In this document: positions 33,718 through 41,687 of the stretch, piece by piece
How the letters are laid out: every line of letters starts with the position of its first letter
Numbering within the stretch: the stretch's first letter is position 1
Source of the DNA: Nonomuraea aurantiaca
GTDB lineage: Bacteria > Actinomycetota > Actinomycetes > Streptosporangiales > Streptosporangiaceae
Assembly (NCBI RefSeq): GCF_020215705.1
Contig: NZ_JAIWNB010000048.1
Span: 1 to 45,505, forward strand
Length of the DNA stretch: 45,505 nt
Direction of reading: 5' to 3'
The notes under the pieces: model-generated
Database searches by the model: none
What the model was told of the DNA's origin: nothing
Seen by the model: only the letters and a program-made list of their open reading frames with translations
Program-made: the position numbers and the translations under genes

Positions 33718-33769
33718 TTATCCACAGGGACTCCCCTTCCACCCTCGTCATCCACAGAACCACGTTCGG
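33718..33769 (+). promoter_or_regulatory. DnaA-box-like pair and TCCACAGAAC-N3-GTTCGG motif before ssd
   Basis: TTATCCACA (33718-33726) is a perfect consensus DnaA box; TCATCCACA (33748-33756) differs by one base. The second overlaps TCCACAGAACCACGTTCGG (33751-33769), a motif found again before the Flp-like pilin gene at 42401. It lies 65 nt before the ssd start. Confidence 0.6.
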
Positions 33770-33833
33770 TGACCCGCCGCCCCACCCTCGCGACGCATGG
33801 TGTACCTCCCGATCCCAGATCAGGAGGCCCCTC

Positions 33834-34874
33834 ATGCACCGCCCACTGGTCATCACCGAAGACCGCGACCTGCTCGACGACCTCGTCCGCGTGGCCGCCG
33901 CAGCCGGAGCCCAGCTCGACGTGGCCCACGCCCCCGCTCACGCGCGCCCTTTCTGGAACCTCGCGCCCCTGGTGGTGATCGGCGGCGACCTGGCCGACGC
34001 GGTGGCCGCCACCTCGCCCCCCGCCCGAGATGGCGTGCTCCTGGTCACCCGCGACCCGGAAGACCCCGACAGCTGGCGCCGATGTGTGGCCGTGGGCGCC
34101 CAGGCCGTCGTCGACCTGCCGGGAGGTGAGCGGCGCCTGGTGGAGGAGTTCGCCGACGCCATGGAGCCCGATCCCCGCTCCGGCGTCGTGCTCTGCGTCA
34201 TCGGTGGCCGGGGCGGGGTGGGAGCGAGCGTCCTGGCGGCCTGCCTGGCCCTGCGTGCCTCCGGCGATCGCCTGCGCACCCTGCTGATCGACGCCGACCC
34301 GCTGGGCGGCGGCATCGACGCGCTGCTGGGGCAGGAGGAGGCCACCGGCGCGCGCTGGGGAGACCTGGTGGCCCGCGAGGGCCGGGTCGGCTCGGCAGCC
34401 CTGCGGGCCGCACTGCCCGCGTTCGGCGACCTGACGGTCCTGTCCTTCCATCGTGGAGAGGTACGGGCGATCCCGGCCCAGGCCATGCGCTCGGTGCTGG
34501 AAGCCGGACGCCGTGGCTTCGACGTGGTGGTCGTCGACCTCCCACGCCACCTCGACCCCGCCGCCGTCGAGGCACTGACCAGGGCGAGCGGCACGCTGCT
34601 CGTGGCCACGGCCGACGTACGCGGCGTGCTGGCGGCCGCCCAGGTCCTCACGGAGGTGAACCGGCACACCTCGGACATCCGCGCGGTGATCCGTCCGGGC
34701 GTCCTCGACGACGCCGTGGTGGCCAACTCCCTCGGCATCCCCTCCGCCGGCCACCTACCTGACCAGCCCCGACTCCCCACCACGCTCAACCGCGGCGAAC
34801 TCCCCAGGCTCGGCCCCCGCACCGTCCTCGGCGCCCTCTGCACCTCCCTCCTACGCGACCTACTCCCATCGTGA
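33834..34874 (+). CDS. ssd: Ssd/CpaE(TadZ)-like septum-site and pilus localisation protein
   Basis: 346-aa MinD/CpaE-family protein that in actinobacteria heads the Tad locus and is called septum site-determining protein. ATG 33834 has AGGAGG upstream. A receiver-like N-terminal domain (~1-110) is followed by the ATPase-like domain, whose P-loop reads IGGRGGVGAS (~122): the signature Lys residues of the KGGxGKS/T motif are both missing. LLIDADPLGGGIDALLG and VVVDLPRHLDPAAVEAL match switch regions. ATP hydrolysis is therefore doubtful, though this is usual for the Ssd group. The stop overlaps the next ORF (GTGA). Confidence 0.9.
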   Translation: MHRPLVITEDRDLLDDLVRVAAAAGAQLDVAHAPAHARPFWNLAPLVVIGGDLADAVAATSPPARDGVLLVTRDPEDPDSWRRCVAVGAQAVVDLPGGERRLVEEFADAMEPDPRSGVVLCVIGGRGGVGASVLAACLALRASGDRLRTLLIDADPLGGGIDALLGQEEATGARWGDLVAREGRVGSAALRAALPAFGDLTVLSFHRGEVRAIPAQAMRSVLEAGRRGFDVVVVDLPRHLDPAAVEALTRASGTLLVATADVRGVLAAAQVLTEVNRHTSDIRAVIRPGVLDDAVVANSLGIPSAGHLPDQPRLPTTLNRGELPRLGPRTVLGALCTSLLRDLLPS

Positions 34875-35263
34875 CCAGCCAGCCGAACTTCCAGCATCCA
34901 CTGCGCCCTGACCCGTCCGCTGTGCACGGTCCTCAGCCGTCCCTAACGAGGAGTGCGGTGGCGTCGGCTGTCCACGGCCCTCAGCCGTCTCCCATGAGGA
35001 GCGCGGTGGAGCTCGCATCCGTGCCCATGCCGACGCCGCCCCCGACGCCGTCCCCGCCCCCGACGCCGCCCGCGACGCCGACACCGCCCGCGACGCCGAC
35101 GCCGACGCCGTTGTCGACGTGGGCGTCTGGGTCCATACCCGCATCCGTACCTGGGTCTGTGCCCGAGTCCCCATCCGCGTTCGTGCCTGTACCCGCATCA
35201 ATAACCTCTGCGCTCGCGCTGGGGCTGCCGGAGCTGCCAGGACGGCTGGAGATGACCACATGA
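34871..35263 (+). CDS. Proline-rich ORF between ssd and tadA
   Basis: 130-aa open frame of uncertain status. For it: GTG 34871 overlaps the ssd stop, and its TGA overlaps the tadA ATG (35260-35263), the same coupling seen elsewhere in the locus. Against it: low complexity and no recognisable domain. Two 16-residue direct repeats (SAVHGPQPSLTRSAVA and SAVHGPQPSPMRSAVE, 34916-34963 and 34964-35011) are followed by a Pro/Thr-rich tract (MPTPPPTPSPPPTPP...). No signal peptide or membrane helix. It could be a disordered adaptor linking Ssd to the TadA ATPase, or spacer DNA that happens to be open. Confidence 0.45.
   Translation: MTSQPNFQHPLRPDPSAVHGPQPSLTRSAVASAVHGPQPSPMRSAVELASVPMPTPPPTPSPPPTPPATPTPPATPTPTPLSTWASGSIPASVPGSVPESPSAFVPVPASITSALALGLPELPGRLEMTT
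34916..35011 (+). repeat. 48-bp tandem repeat, 2 copies
   Basis: Two 48-nt units (34916-34963, 34964-35011) in the proline-rich ORF. The period is a multiple of 3, so the reading frame is kept. Confidence 0.8.
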
Positions 35264-36420
35264 ACCCAGGCGTGTCACCCGAGCTGATCGAGGCCGTCCG
35301 CGTACGGCTGGCCCGGACCGGCGTCGAGCCCAGCGCCGCCCAGGTGGCAGTAGCTCTACGAGCCGAAAAATCCGTATACGGCGACGCGGAGATCCTCGCC
35401 GTAGCCCGATCCCTCTGCGCGGACCTCATAGGAGCCGGCCCCCTGGAGCCCCTCCTGGCGGAGCCCGACGTCACCGACGTCCTGGTCAACGGCTCTCGCG
35501 AGGTCTGGGTCGACGACGGCCACGGTTTGCGCAGAACCTCGGTGACGTTCGCCGACGACGGCGCCGTCCGCAGGCTGGCCCAACGCCTGGCGGCCGCCGC
35601 GGGCAGACGCCTGGACGACGCCTCGCCGTACGTGGACGCCAGGCTGGCCGGAGGCGTACGCCTTCACGCCGTGCTCCCACCGATCGCTTCAGGCGGCACC
35701 TGCGTGTCGCTGCGCCTGCCACCGAGACGTACGTTCACGCTGCCCGACCTGGTAGCAGCGGGCACGATCCCACCGTCGGCGGTGCCGCTGCTGACGGCCA
35801 TCGTGACGGCCAGGCTGGCGTTCCTGGTCACCGGTGGCACCGGCACGGGCAAGACAACGCTTCTGTCCGCCCTGCTGTCACTGGCCGACCCGGGCGAACG
35901 CCTGCTGCTCGTAGAAGACTCGGCCGAGCTCCGCCCGCTCCACCCGCACGTCGTACGCCTGGAGTCCCGTCCGTCGAACCTCGAAGGCGCCGGCGGTGTC
36001 GGCCTACGAGACCTGGTACGCCAGGCCCTGCGCATGCGTCCCGACCGAGTCGTGGTCGGAGAGGTCAGGGGCGCAGAAGTGGTGGACCTGCTGGCCGCCC
36101 TGAACACCGGCCACGAGGGCGGCTGTGGCACTCTGCACGCCAACGCGGCCGCCGACGTACCACCCCGGCTGGAGGCGCTGGGCTGCGCGGCGGGCTTGAG
36201 CAGGGAGGCCGTGCACAGCCAACTCGCCGCCGCCCTCGACGTGGTCATCCACCTGGCCCGCAACCGCTCCGACGGCCGCCGCCGCGTAGCGGAGATCTGT
36301 CTCCTGTCGAGAACTTCGACCGGCTTCGTCGAATCCTTGCCCGCCCTGACCTTCGACGCGCACGGCCGGTCACAAACCGGCCCGGGATACGCCACCCTGG
36401 CGCGGAGAGCGCCTCCGTGA
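35260..36420 (+). CDS. tadA: TadA/CpaF-family pilus assembly ATPase
   Basis: 386-aa hexameric secretion ATPase that powers Flp/Tad pilus assembly from the cytoplasmic face. ATG 35260 has GGAG 8 nt upstream and overlaps the previous stop. N-terminal domain with AEPDVTDVLVNGSREVWVDD; Walker A VTGGTGTGKTTLLSALL (~191-199); Asp box LLLVEDSAELRP; Walker B-like RMRPDRVVVGEVRGAEVVDL; His box GHEGGCGTLHANAA. This is the standard TadA/VirB11 motif set. The tadB gene follows after 72 nt. Confidence 0.95.
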   Translation: MNPGVSPELIEAVRVRLARTGVEPSAAQVAVALRAEKSVYGDAEILAVARSLCADLIGAGPLEPLLAEPDVTDVLVNGSREVWVDDGHGLRRTSVTFADDGAVRRLAQRLAAAAGRRLDDASPYVDARLAGGVRLHAVLPPIASGGTCVSLRLPPRRTFTLPDLVAAGTIPPSAVPLLTAIVTARLAFLVTGGTGTGKTTLLSALLSLADPGERLLLVEDSAELRPLHPHVVRLESRPSNLEGAGGVGLRDLVRQALRMRPDRVVVGEVRGAEVVDLLAALNTGHEGGCGTLHANAAADVPPRLEALGCAAGLSREAVHSQLAAALDVVIHLARNRSDGRRRVAEICLLSRTSTGFVESLPALTFDAHGRSQTGPGYATLARRAPP

Positions 36421-36492
36421 CCCGATCCGTGCCGCAGCCATCGGTGAGCTTCACCCGAGCAGACCCGCGACGAGCGAACGGAGGCCAAACCC

Positions 36493-37203
36493 GTGATCAC
36501 AGCCTTGATGGCCGCATTGTCCACAGCAGCCGCCGTATGGCACTGGACCGGCCCGAACACCGCCACAGCCCGCCTCGACAGACTGACCTCTATCCGCGAG
36601 CCGTTCGAGCATCGATCCCTGAAAGACCTGCTCACCCGCCCCAGCCCAGCCCGTCGTGCCGACGCCTGGCGCCAGGCGTCCATCGAACTCTGCCAAGCCC
36701 TCTCAGCCGAGCTGACCGCGGGCCGTACCCCAGGCGAAGCCCTCACCAGAGCTCTCGCCGCAGTCGACTTCCCCGACCCGGAGGCCCTGCGTCCGGTGAC
36801 GGCGGCGGCAAGAGACGGCGGCGACGTGTCCACAGCCCTCCTGTCCGTGGCCCCGCAGCAGGGCGGCGAGGGACTACGCCGCCTGGCCGCCTGCTGGAAC
36901 GTCAGCGTGACCGTGGGCGCGGGACTGGCAGCCCTCGTCGAACGCGTCGGCAGCACGTTACGTTCGGCCCAAGCCCACCGCCGGGACGTCACGGCACAAC
37001 TGGCAGGCCCTCGCACCACCGCGAGAATGCTGGCCGCACTCCCTGCCCTGGGCCTCCTCATGGGAAGCGCGCTGGGCATGCGCCCGCTCGCCTTCCTCTT
37101 CGGCAACCTCCCCGGCCTCGCCTGCCTCACAGCCGGAATCGCTCTCGACGCCTGCGGCCTGTGGTGGACCCACCAGATGGCAACCCGCGCCGAGAACTCA
37201 TAG
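36493..37203 (+). CDS. tadB: TadB-like pilus inner-membrane platform protein
   Basis: 236-aa type II secretion F-domain protein. GTG 36493 has GGAGG 8 nt upstream. One N-terminal membrane helix (MITALMAALSTAAAVWHW), the cytoplasmic T2SSF domain with LCQALSAELTAGRTPGEALT and GVxxAALVERVGSTLRSAQA-like text, then C-terminal helices (MLAALPALGLLMGSALGM, LPGLACLTAGIALDACGLWW). Together with TadC it forms the membrane platform that TadA drives. It is shorter than proteobacterial TadB, as usual in actinobacteria. Confidence 0.9.
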   Translation: MITALMAALSTAAAVWHWTGPNTATARLDRLTSIREPFEHRSLKDLLTRPSPARRADAWRQASIELCQALSAELTAGRTPGEALTRALAAVDFPDPEALRPVTAAARDGGDVSTALLSVAPQQGGEGLRRLAACWNVSVTVGAGLAALVERVGSTLRSAQAHRRDVTAQLAGPRTTARMLAALPALGLLMGSALGMRPLAFLFGNLPGLACLTAGIALDACGLWWTHQMATRAENS

Positions 37204-37310
37204 CGCCGCCCGCTTGGATCTCCCTTGGACAATCACGCCGCTCCGTCGGTTGATCGCATGGCTTTCTCGGACGATCGCGCGGTGCAACCAACCAGAACGG
37301 ACCCCAGCCG

Positions 37311-38159
37311 ATGTACAAGCTGCTCTCCGCAGTCTGCGCCTGCGTGGCAACCTGGCTGTGGATCTCCCCGACAACTCCAGCCGAACGCCTGACCCGCCTG
37401 CTCTCCCCAGGAGCCGCCACGCACCTCAGGCCGGGGGCGGCCAAACCCCCACACCCACCCAGAACACACCGACTCCCGAACTCCGGCTCCACAGACCCGG
37501 ATGCCGACACATTCGCCCCGCCGACCTGGCTCGATCACCCCGCGACGTCGCCCCGCCGCATCAACCGCCGCACGCTGGCCGGAGCACTCGGGGCTGCCCT
37601 CATCACCGCCCTACTCGTCGGCGGGGGAGCCGGACTGATAGCCGCCCTACTCGTCGCCCCCATCGTCGGCGTGGTCCTGCACAGACAGGACGACCCGGAA
37701 ACCCGCCAAGACAGCAAACAGATCACCACCGACCTGCCGTTCGCCGCCGACCTGATGGCAGCTTGCCTCCTCGCCGGACAGCCGGTCAGCGCAGCCACCG
37801 AGATGGCGGCAGGCGCGCTGGCCGGCCCGCTCGGCCAACGCCTGTCGTGGGTCAGCCGCCAACTCCGACTGGGCGCCGATCCCGACCCCACCTGGGCCTT
37901 TCTCGCCCAAGAACCCGCCACCGCACAACTGTCACGAGCTATGAGCAGAGCGGCTCAGACCGGCGCCCCAGTGGCCGACGTCCTGACACGGCTGGCCGAC
38001 GACGCCCGCCAATCCACCCGCGCCACGTCTGTGGCCGCGGCCAAGAGCGTCGGCGTGAAGGCGGTGGCACCCCTCGGCCTCTGCTTCCTCCCGGCCTTCG
38101 TCCTCCTCGGCATCATCCCCGTCGTCGCAGGCCTCGCCACCGCCATCTCCGTTCCCTGA
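37311..38159 (+). CDS. tadC: TadC-like pilus inner-membrane platform protein
   Basis: 282-aa second F-domain protein. N-terminal helix (YKLLSAVCACVATWLWI), a Pro-rich linker (AAKPPHPPRTHRLPNSGS), two helices (LAGALGAALITALLVGGGAG, LIAALLVAPIVGVVLH), the domain DLPFAADLMAACLLAGQPVS ... LSRAMSRAAQTGAPVADVLT, and a C-terminal helix pair (LGLCFLPAFVLLGIIPVVAG). ATG 37311 is the first start after an in-frame stop at about 37251. After this gene the Tad order breaks: the pilin and TadE genes appear only 4.3 kb later. Confidence 0.9.
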   Translation: MYKLLSAVCACVATWLWISPTTPAERLTRLLSPGAATHLRPGAAKPPHPPRTHRLPNSGSTDPDADTFAPPTWLDHPATSPRRINRRTLAGALGAALITALLVGGGAGLIAALLVAPIVGVVLHRQDDPETRQDSKQITTDLPFAADLMAACLLAGQPVSAATEMAAGALAGPLGQRLSWVSRQLRLGADPDPTWAFLAQEPATAQLSRAMSRAAQTGAPVADVLTRLADDARQSTRATSVAAAKSVGVKAVAPLGLCFLPAFVLLGIIPVVAGLATAISVP

Positions 38160-38278
38160 TACCTGGTGATGGGTAACACGGGCAAGCCACTTGCGTCAGG
38201 TGCCAAGGGGGAGAAGGTCCGCCAAGCCCTGTGCGGGCGAAGCCAGCGGACTCCCGCGACGCGATCACTTACTTGACG

Positions 38279-38320
38279 GCCGGTTAGCAGACCAGCTTGC
38301 CTTAACGGCAGGCAACCGGC
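38279..38320 (+). promoter_or_regulatory. Nested inverted repeats in the leader of the alpha/beta hydrolase gene
   Basis: GCCGGTT (38279-38285)/AACCGGC (38314-38320) enclose TGCC (38298-38301)/GGCA (38307-38310). They lie 20-60 nt before ATG 38340 and directly after TTGACG (38273-38278), a possible -35. Candidate operator or leader hairpin. Confidence 0.45.
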
Positions 38321-38339
38321 TGGGGAAAGGATCATCGCC

Positions 38340-39164
38340 ATGCCCGTTAAGCAGACCCACACCTTGGACGTGCCCGGCGCCCGCCTCCACTACCAGGTAC
38401 GCGGGCAAGGCCCCGCCCTCCTACTGATCCCTGGAAGCAACGGCGACGCCGACCTGTTCGACACCCTCGCGGACTTACTCGCCCCTCGTCACACCGTCAT
38501 CAGCTACGACCGGCGCGGGTTCTCCAGGAGCACCTTCGACGGATCACTCGACAACAGCACCTGGGACGAGATTCACGTCAACGACGCGCGTTGCCTACTA
38601 CAGGCAGTTGCAGGGGGACCGGCGTATGTCTTCGGCAGCAGTGCGGGCGCGGTCATCGGACTCGCTCTGATCAGCCAGAGCCCCGACCTGGTCACCAGGC
38701 TGATCGCCCATGAGCCACCGCTGGCGGAGGTGCTGGCCGATGCCGCCAGGTGGCGGGCGTTCTTCCAGGAGGTGTACGACACGTACCAGCGTGACGGCGT
38801 AGCCTCGGCGATGCAGATGTTCATGACCGGCATCGGCTTGGACGAGCTCCATCGACCGGCTGCCATCGACCCCGAACTGATCCGCCGCTTGTCGGCCAAT
38901 GTCGGCTTCTTTCTTGATCACGAAGTACGGCAGGCACCCGGCTATCGTCCCGATCTGGCGACCCTGGACGCCCAGCGGGAGCGGATCGTGCCGGCCGGCG
39001 GCCGGGACTCCCGCCGGCACTTTCCCTACCGTCCCAGCCTTGCCCTTGCCGATCGCTGGGGGAAATCCGTGACCGATTTCCCGGGCGACCACACCGGCTA
39101 CTGGTCCCAGCCGGGCGAGTTCGCCGCCACGCTCATCAACGCCCTGACCGGGCCGGTGACCTAG
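38340..39164 (+). CDS. Alpha/beta hydrolase
   Basis: 274-aa cytoplasmic hydrolase, substrate unknown. ATG 38340 has AAAGGA upstream. Core features are LLLIPGSNGDADLFDTLADL (oxyanion region), YDRRGFSRST, nucleophile Ser in VFGSSAGAVIGLALI, and a His candidate in DFPGDHTGYWSQP. Similar genes in Streptomyces are often linked to TetR regulators; here a convergent TetR follows after 64 nt. It is the first gene of the cassette that interrupts the Tad locus. Confidence 0.85.
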   Translation: MPVKQTHTLDVPGARLHYQVRGQGPALLLIPGSNGDADLFDTLADLLAPRHTVISYDRRGFSRSTFDGSLDNSTWDEIHVNDARCLLQAVAGGPAYVFGSSAGAVIGLALISQSPDLVTRLIAHEPPLAEVLADAARWRAFFQEVYDTYQRDGVASAMQMFMTGIGLDELHRPAAIDPELIRRLSANVGFFLDHEVRQAPGYRPDLATLDAQRERIVPAGGRDSRRHFPYRPSLALADRWGKSVTDFPGDHTGYWSQPGEFAATLINALTGPVT

Positions 39165-39228
39165 AGGGCGCTGTATGGAGTTCGGATCTTCAGAGGGCTG
39201 GAGATCCCCTGCGGTTCACCGGCGGACG

Positions 39229-39717
39229 TCACAGGGGGCGGAGCGACCGGAGCTCGGTGATCACATCTGCTCCGGTGGGTGCGTGGTCCGGATCCACCAG
39301 CCACTGCAGCATCAGACCGGTCAGCAAGGCGAGCGGCACGGAACCGCCTAGCCCTTCTCGTCCCTGGCGTTGTCCTTTGGCGAGGTGTTCACGTACCTCT
39401 GGTGATCGCTCGGCTTGCACCGCGGCCTCGAGTTGGGCCACCCACAACGCCCGATGAGTGGTGAAGCTGTCGATCAGCGTCTGCCAGCGCTGTTCCGGCT
39501 TGTCGGACGGGGTGCGACGGGCGAGTTCGTCGCCGAGTTCGTCGACCGCTTCCACCAGGGCTTGGGTGAGCAGGGCATCTTTGGAGCCGAAGTGGTAGCC
39601 GATGGCGGCGTGACTCACTCCAGCGGCCGAGGCGATGTCCCGGACGGTCGTGCGAGCCCAGCCGCGTTCGATCAGGCACCGCTTGGCTCCGGCCAGCAGA
39701 TCCTCTCGGTTTCCCAT
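39229..39717 (-). CDS. TetR-family repressor
   Basis: 162-aa regulator. ATG 39717 (MGNREDLLAGAKRCLIERGW) is chosen because a TATGCT box lies 7 nt upstream and the HTH begins where expected: TVRDIASAAGVSHAAIGYHF, followed by GSKDALL. The ligand domain is short (about 110 residues). It is divergent from an FAD monooxygenase across an 85-nt gap that holds a CAAAC-N14-GTTTG element, so it probably represses that gene and itself in response to the monooxygenase's substrate. Confidence 0.9.
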   Translation of the reverse strand: MGNREDLLAGAKRCLIERGWARTTVRDIASAAGVSHAAIGYHFGSKDALLTQALVEAVDELGDELARRTPSDKPEQRWQTLIDSFTTHRALWVAQLEAAVQAERSPEVREHLAKGQRQGREGLGGSVPLALLTGLMLQWLVDPDHAPTGADVITELRSLRPL

Positions 39718-39724
39718 GCAGCTC

Positions 39725-39730
39725 AGCATA
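39725..39730 (-). promoter_or_regulatory. -10 box of tetR (leaderless)
   Basis: TATGCT on the minus strand, 7 nt before ATG 39717. Confidence 0.5.
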
Positions 39731-39744
39731 CTGAAAAACTTAAC

Positions 39745-39768
39745 CAAACGGTCTATCCATATGGTTTG
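39745..39768. promoter_or_regulatory. Candidate TetR operator
   Basis: CAAAC (39745-39749) and GTTTG (39764-39768) with 14 nt between, in an AT-rich stretch exactly between the two facing -10 boxes (39725-39730 and 39790-39795). A TTTGATCAAA palindrome overlaps its right side. Confidence 0.5.
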
Positions 39769-39789
39769 ATCAAATGGACAAGACGCGAT

Positions 39790-39795
39790 TATGGT
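39790..39795 (+). promoter_or_regulatory. -10 box of the FAD monooxygenase gene (leaderless)
   Basis: TATGGT, 7 nt before ATG 39803. Confidence 0.5.
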
Positions 39796-39802
39796 CATCG
39801 CC

Positions 39803-40891
39803 ATGACCAAGACGACGGTTCTGATCTCGGGCGCCAGCGTGGCCGGGCCCGCCCTCGCCTACTTCCTGCACCGCGACGGGTACGACGTGACCGTGATCGA
39901 GCGCGCCCCTCACCTGCGCGACAGCGGCTACGCGGTGGACTTCCGCGGCCAGGCACTCGGCGTACTGGAGGAGATGGGCATCCTCGCCGAGGTCCGGACG
40001 CACGACACGAAGATGCGCGGCACCACGCTGGTGGACGAAAACGGCGCCGAGATCAAGCAGCTGCCCTCGGAGGCATTCGCCGGCGAGCTGGAGGTGCCCA
40101 AGCAGGAACTGACCCGAATCCTGCACCGCATCACCGCGGACAACGTGGCGTACGTGTTCGACGACTCCATCAGCGCGCTGACTCAACACGAGTCCGGCGT
40201 CACGGTCGATTTCGAGCGCGGCACCACCCGCGACTTCGACCTCGTGATCGGCGCCGACGGCGTCTACTCCAAGGTCCGACTGCTGACCTTCGGCCCGCAC
40301 GCCGACGCGCTGCGGCACCTAGGCCTTTCCGGAGTCGGCTTCAGCACCCCCAACTACCTCGGCCTCGACCGCAGCGGACTGCTCCAGCCAACCCCGAACA
40401 CGGCGATCTACCTGTTCAGCCTCGACGCGGCGGCCCCTCTCACGGTCAGCCTTTCCTTCGCCACGGCCTCCCCCGCGCTGGACCGCCGCGACCGCCAGGA
40501 GCAGGAACAGGCCGTGCGGGCCGCCTTCGCCGGGCACGCCTGGGAAGCACCCCGGCTGCTGGAGGCGATGAGCGAGGCGGACGACTTCTACTTCGGCTCC
40601 TCCTGCCAGGTCCACTTGGACCGCTGGTCCCACGGCCGGATCACGCTGGTCGGCGACGCGGGCTACTGCGCCGCGCCTACCAGCGGTATGGGCACCTCGC
40701 AGGCGCTGATCGGAGCGTGGACGCTCGCCCGCAGCCTGGCTGAGGCGGACGGCGACTTCACGACCGCCTTCGCCGCATACGAGGCGGAACTGCGGCCCTA
40801 TGTCACGGAGAACCAGGCGAAAGGCCAGCAAGCCGCGACAATGTTCGGAGGGCAAGCCACCCCGGTGGGCTCGCAAGGCACCACCTCATAG
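39803..40891 (+). CDS. FAD-dependent aromatic monooxygenase (PHBH/TetX-like)
   Basis: 362-aa flavoprotein hydroxylase. ATG 39803 (MTKTTVLISGASVAGPALAY) follows a TATGGT box by 7 nt; ATG 39791 overlaps that box. The Rossmann FAD motif is GASVAGPALAYFLHRDGYDV ending in Glu (VTVIE), the DG motif is VIGADGVYSKVR, and the GD motif is LVGDAGYCAAPTSGMGTSQA. This is the layout of class A monooxygenases acting on phenols, polyketides or tetracyclines. Control by the divergent TetR and the nearby tautomerase suggest degradation or detoxification of an aromatic compound; the substrate is unknown. Confidence 0.92.
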   Translation: MTKTTVLISGASVAGPALAYFLHRDGYDVTVIERAPHLRDSGYAVDFRGQALGVLEEMGILAEVRTHDTKMRGTTLVDENGAEIKQLPSEAFAGELEVPKQELTRILHRITADNVAYVFDDSISALTQHESGVTVDFERGTTRDFDLVIGADGVYSKVRLLTFGPHADALRHLGLSGVGFSTPNYLGLDRSGLLQPTPNTAIYLFSLDAAAPLTVSLSFATASPALDRRDRQEQEQAVRAAFAGHAWEAPRLLEAMSEADDFYFGSSCQVHLDRWSHGRITLVGDAGYCAAPTSGMGTSQALIGAWTLARSLAEADGDFTTAFAAYEAELRPYVTENQAKGQQAATMFGGQATPVGSQGTTS

Positions 40892-40964
40892 CGTCGCCAT
40901 AACACGGCAGACGACAGCGCGGCCAAGGTCTCGACCTGCCCACGGGCAGCGGCCTCTGCCTGCC

Positions 40965-41249
40965 CCGCTCACCTTCTGTCTGGTCGAATGCCAGGTCCGC
41001 CAAGCGCTGGCGGCACGAGGCGTCACCAATGCCGAGGGCTTGTATGCCGGTCAGGCTGCTATCCCCACCGGTCGGCTCATTCTGGACGCGCCGACCGACA
41101 TCCGTCAGATCCCGGAGACCGACCAGTCACCACCGACCATCCCGCAGCGAGGACGAGCCGGGGAAGCCCGACAGGCGCAGTATGGGCCAGACCGGCCTCC
41201 AACTTCACCTTCTGGCCTCCTCGACATCGACCCACGAGACCTCCGCTGA
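40965..41249 (+). pseudogene. IS1634-like transposase C-terminal remnant
   Basis: The plus frame reads LVECQVRQALAARGVTNAEG, LYAGQAAIPTGRLILDAPTD, IRQIPETDQSPPTIPQ, and ends LLDIDPRDLR. This follows the IS1634-family end as I recall it (L-ER-VRQAL ... GLYP ... RPT-R-I ... PP ... QLHLLDLLDIDP). The segment QLHLL appears in the +1 frame (about 41198-41212) and LLDIDP returns in the first, so a frameshift separates them. No start, DDE domain or inverted repeats remain. It lies inside the cassette that splits the Tad locus. Confidence 0.6.
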
Positions 41250-41275
41250 AGATCACTCACATGCGCGAAACGGGG

Positions 41276-41662
41276 CTAGCTGTCGACGATCACACCTCCG
41301 ACCGCAGTGCGACCGGCCGGGGCGGCGATGAGCTCGACCGTGATGGTGTCCCGTAAGTGCGCTCCGAGGACGTCGGCGGCGGCGTCGGTGACGGTTCGTA
41401 CAAGCTTGGCAATGAGCTCGCTGCTGTCGGGACGGGTGAACGCCGCCTCGCGGATACCGAACATGATCGCGGGTGGCGCCTCGTCAGCCGGCTTGCCCCG
41501 CAGGCCCAACCGCCCGGCGGGTACGCCGTCGAGGTGGATGACCGCGACGTCGCGCGCCCACTCGCCGTATACGGCGACCACCGCCTCCGTCAGCGCGGCA
41601 ATGAGAGCCGTTTCGTTGCCCTGCAGCTGCGGCTCCAGGACCCGGACTGTCAGATGTGGCAC
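41276..41662 (-). CDS. Tautomerase-superfamily protein with N-terminal catalytic proline
   Basis: 128-aa protein. GTG 41662 is chosen because AGGAGG lies 6 nt upstream and the next codon is CCA, so after removal of the initiator the chain starts PHLTVRVLEPQ with Pro1, the catalytic base of 4-oxalocrotonate tautomerase relatives. A second half (VELIAAPAGRTAVGGV) and the length near 130 aa fit the longer MIF/cis-CaaD-like members. Two Arg candidates are in GRLGLRGKP and HLRDT. It is divergent from a MarR gene across a 50-nt gap with a clear inverted repeat, and probably acts with the monooxygenase on an aromatic breakdown path (inference). Confidence 0.82.
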   Translation of the reverse strand: MPHLTVRVLEPQLQGNETALIAALTEAVVAVYGEWARDVAVIHLDGVPAGRLGLRGKPADEAPPAIMFGIREAAFTRPDSSELIAKLVRTVTDAAADVLGAHLRDTITVELIAAPAGRTAVGGVIVDS

Positions 41663-41687
41663 TATGAGCCTCCTGTTTGTCTCCAAA

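Larger units (their letters stand above)
32853..33833. other. Long intergenic region before the Tad locus
   Basis: About 980 nt with no firm gene. It contains short decayed repeats of CTGACCTGCG/GAGGGGCTGA type (32853-32940), a 12-bp hairpin (32983-33010), a stretch of clearly lower GC content with an 83-codon open frame (33219-33470), another hairpin (33478-33501), three GTCCCACGG repeats (about 33605, 33669, 33709), and the DnaA-box-like and TCCACAGAAC-N3-GTTCGG sequences before ssd. Confidence 0.6.

Noticed and set aside
33718..33756. Replication origin
   Set aside because: Only two DnaA-like boxes; no dnaA, dnaN or gyrB and no dense box cluster.
33751..33769. LexA/SOS box before ssd and the pilin gene
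   Set aside because: The dyad is GAAC-N3-GTTC; actinobacterial LexA boxes need GAAC-N4-GTTC.
38168..38278. 36-codon ORF after tadC (MGNTGKPLASGAKGEKVRQA)
   Set aside because: No ribosome-binding site or known family; could be a relic but cannot be supported.
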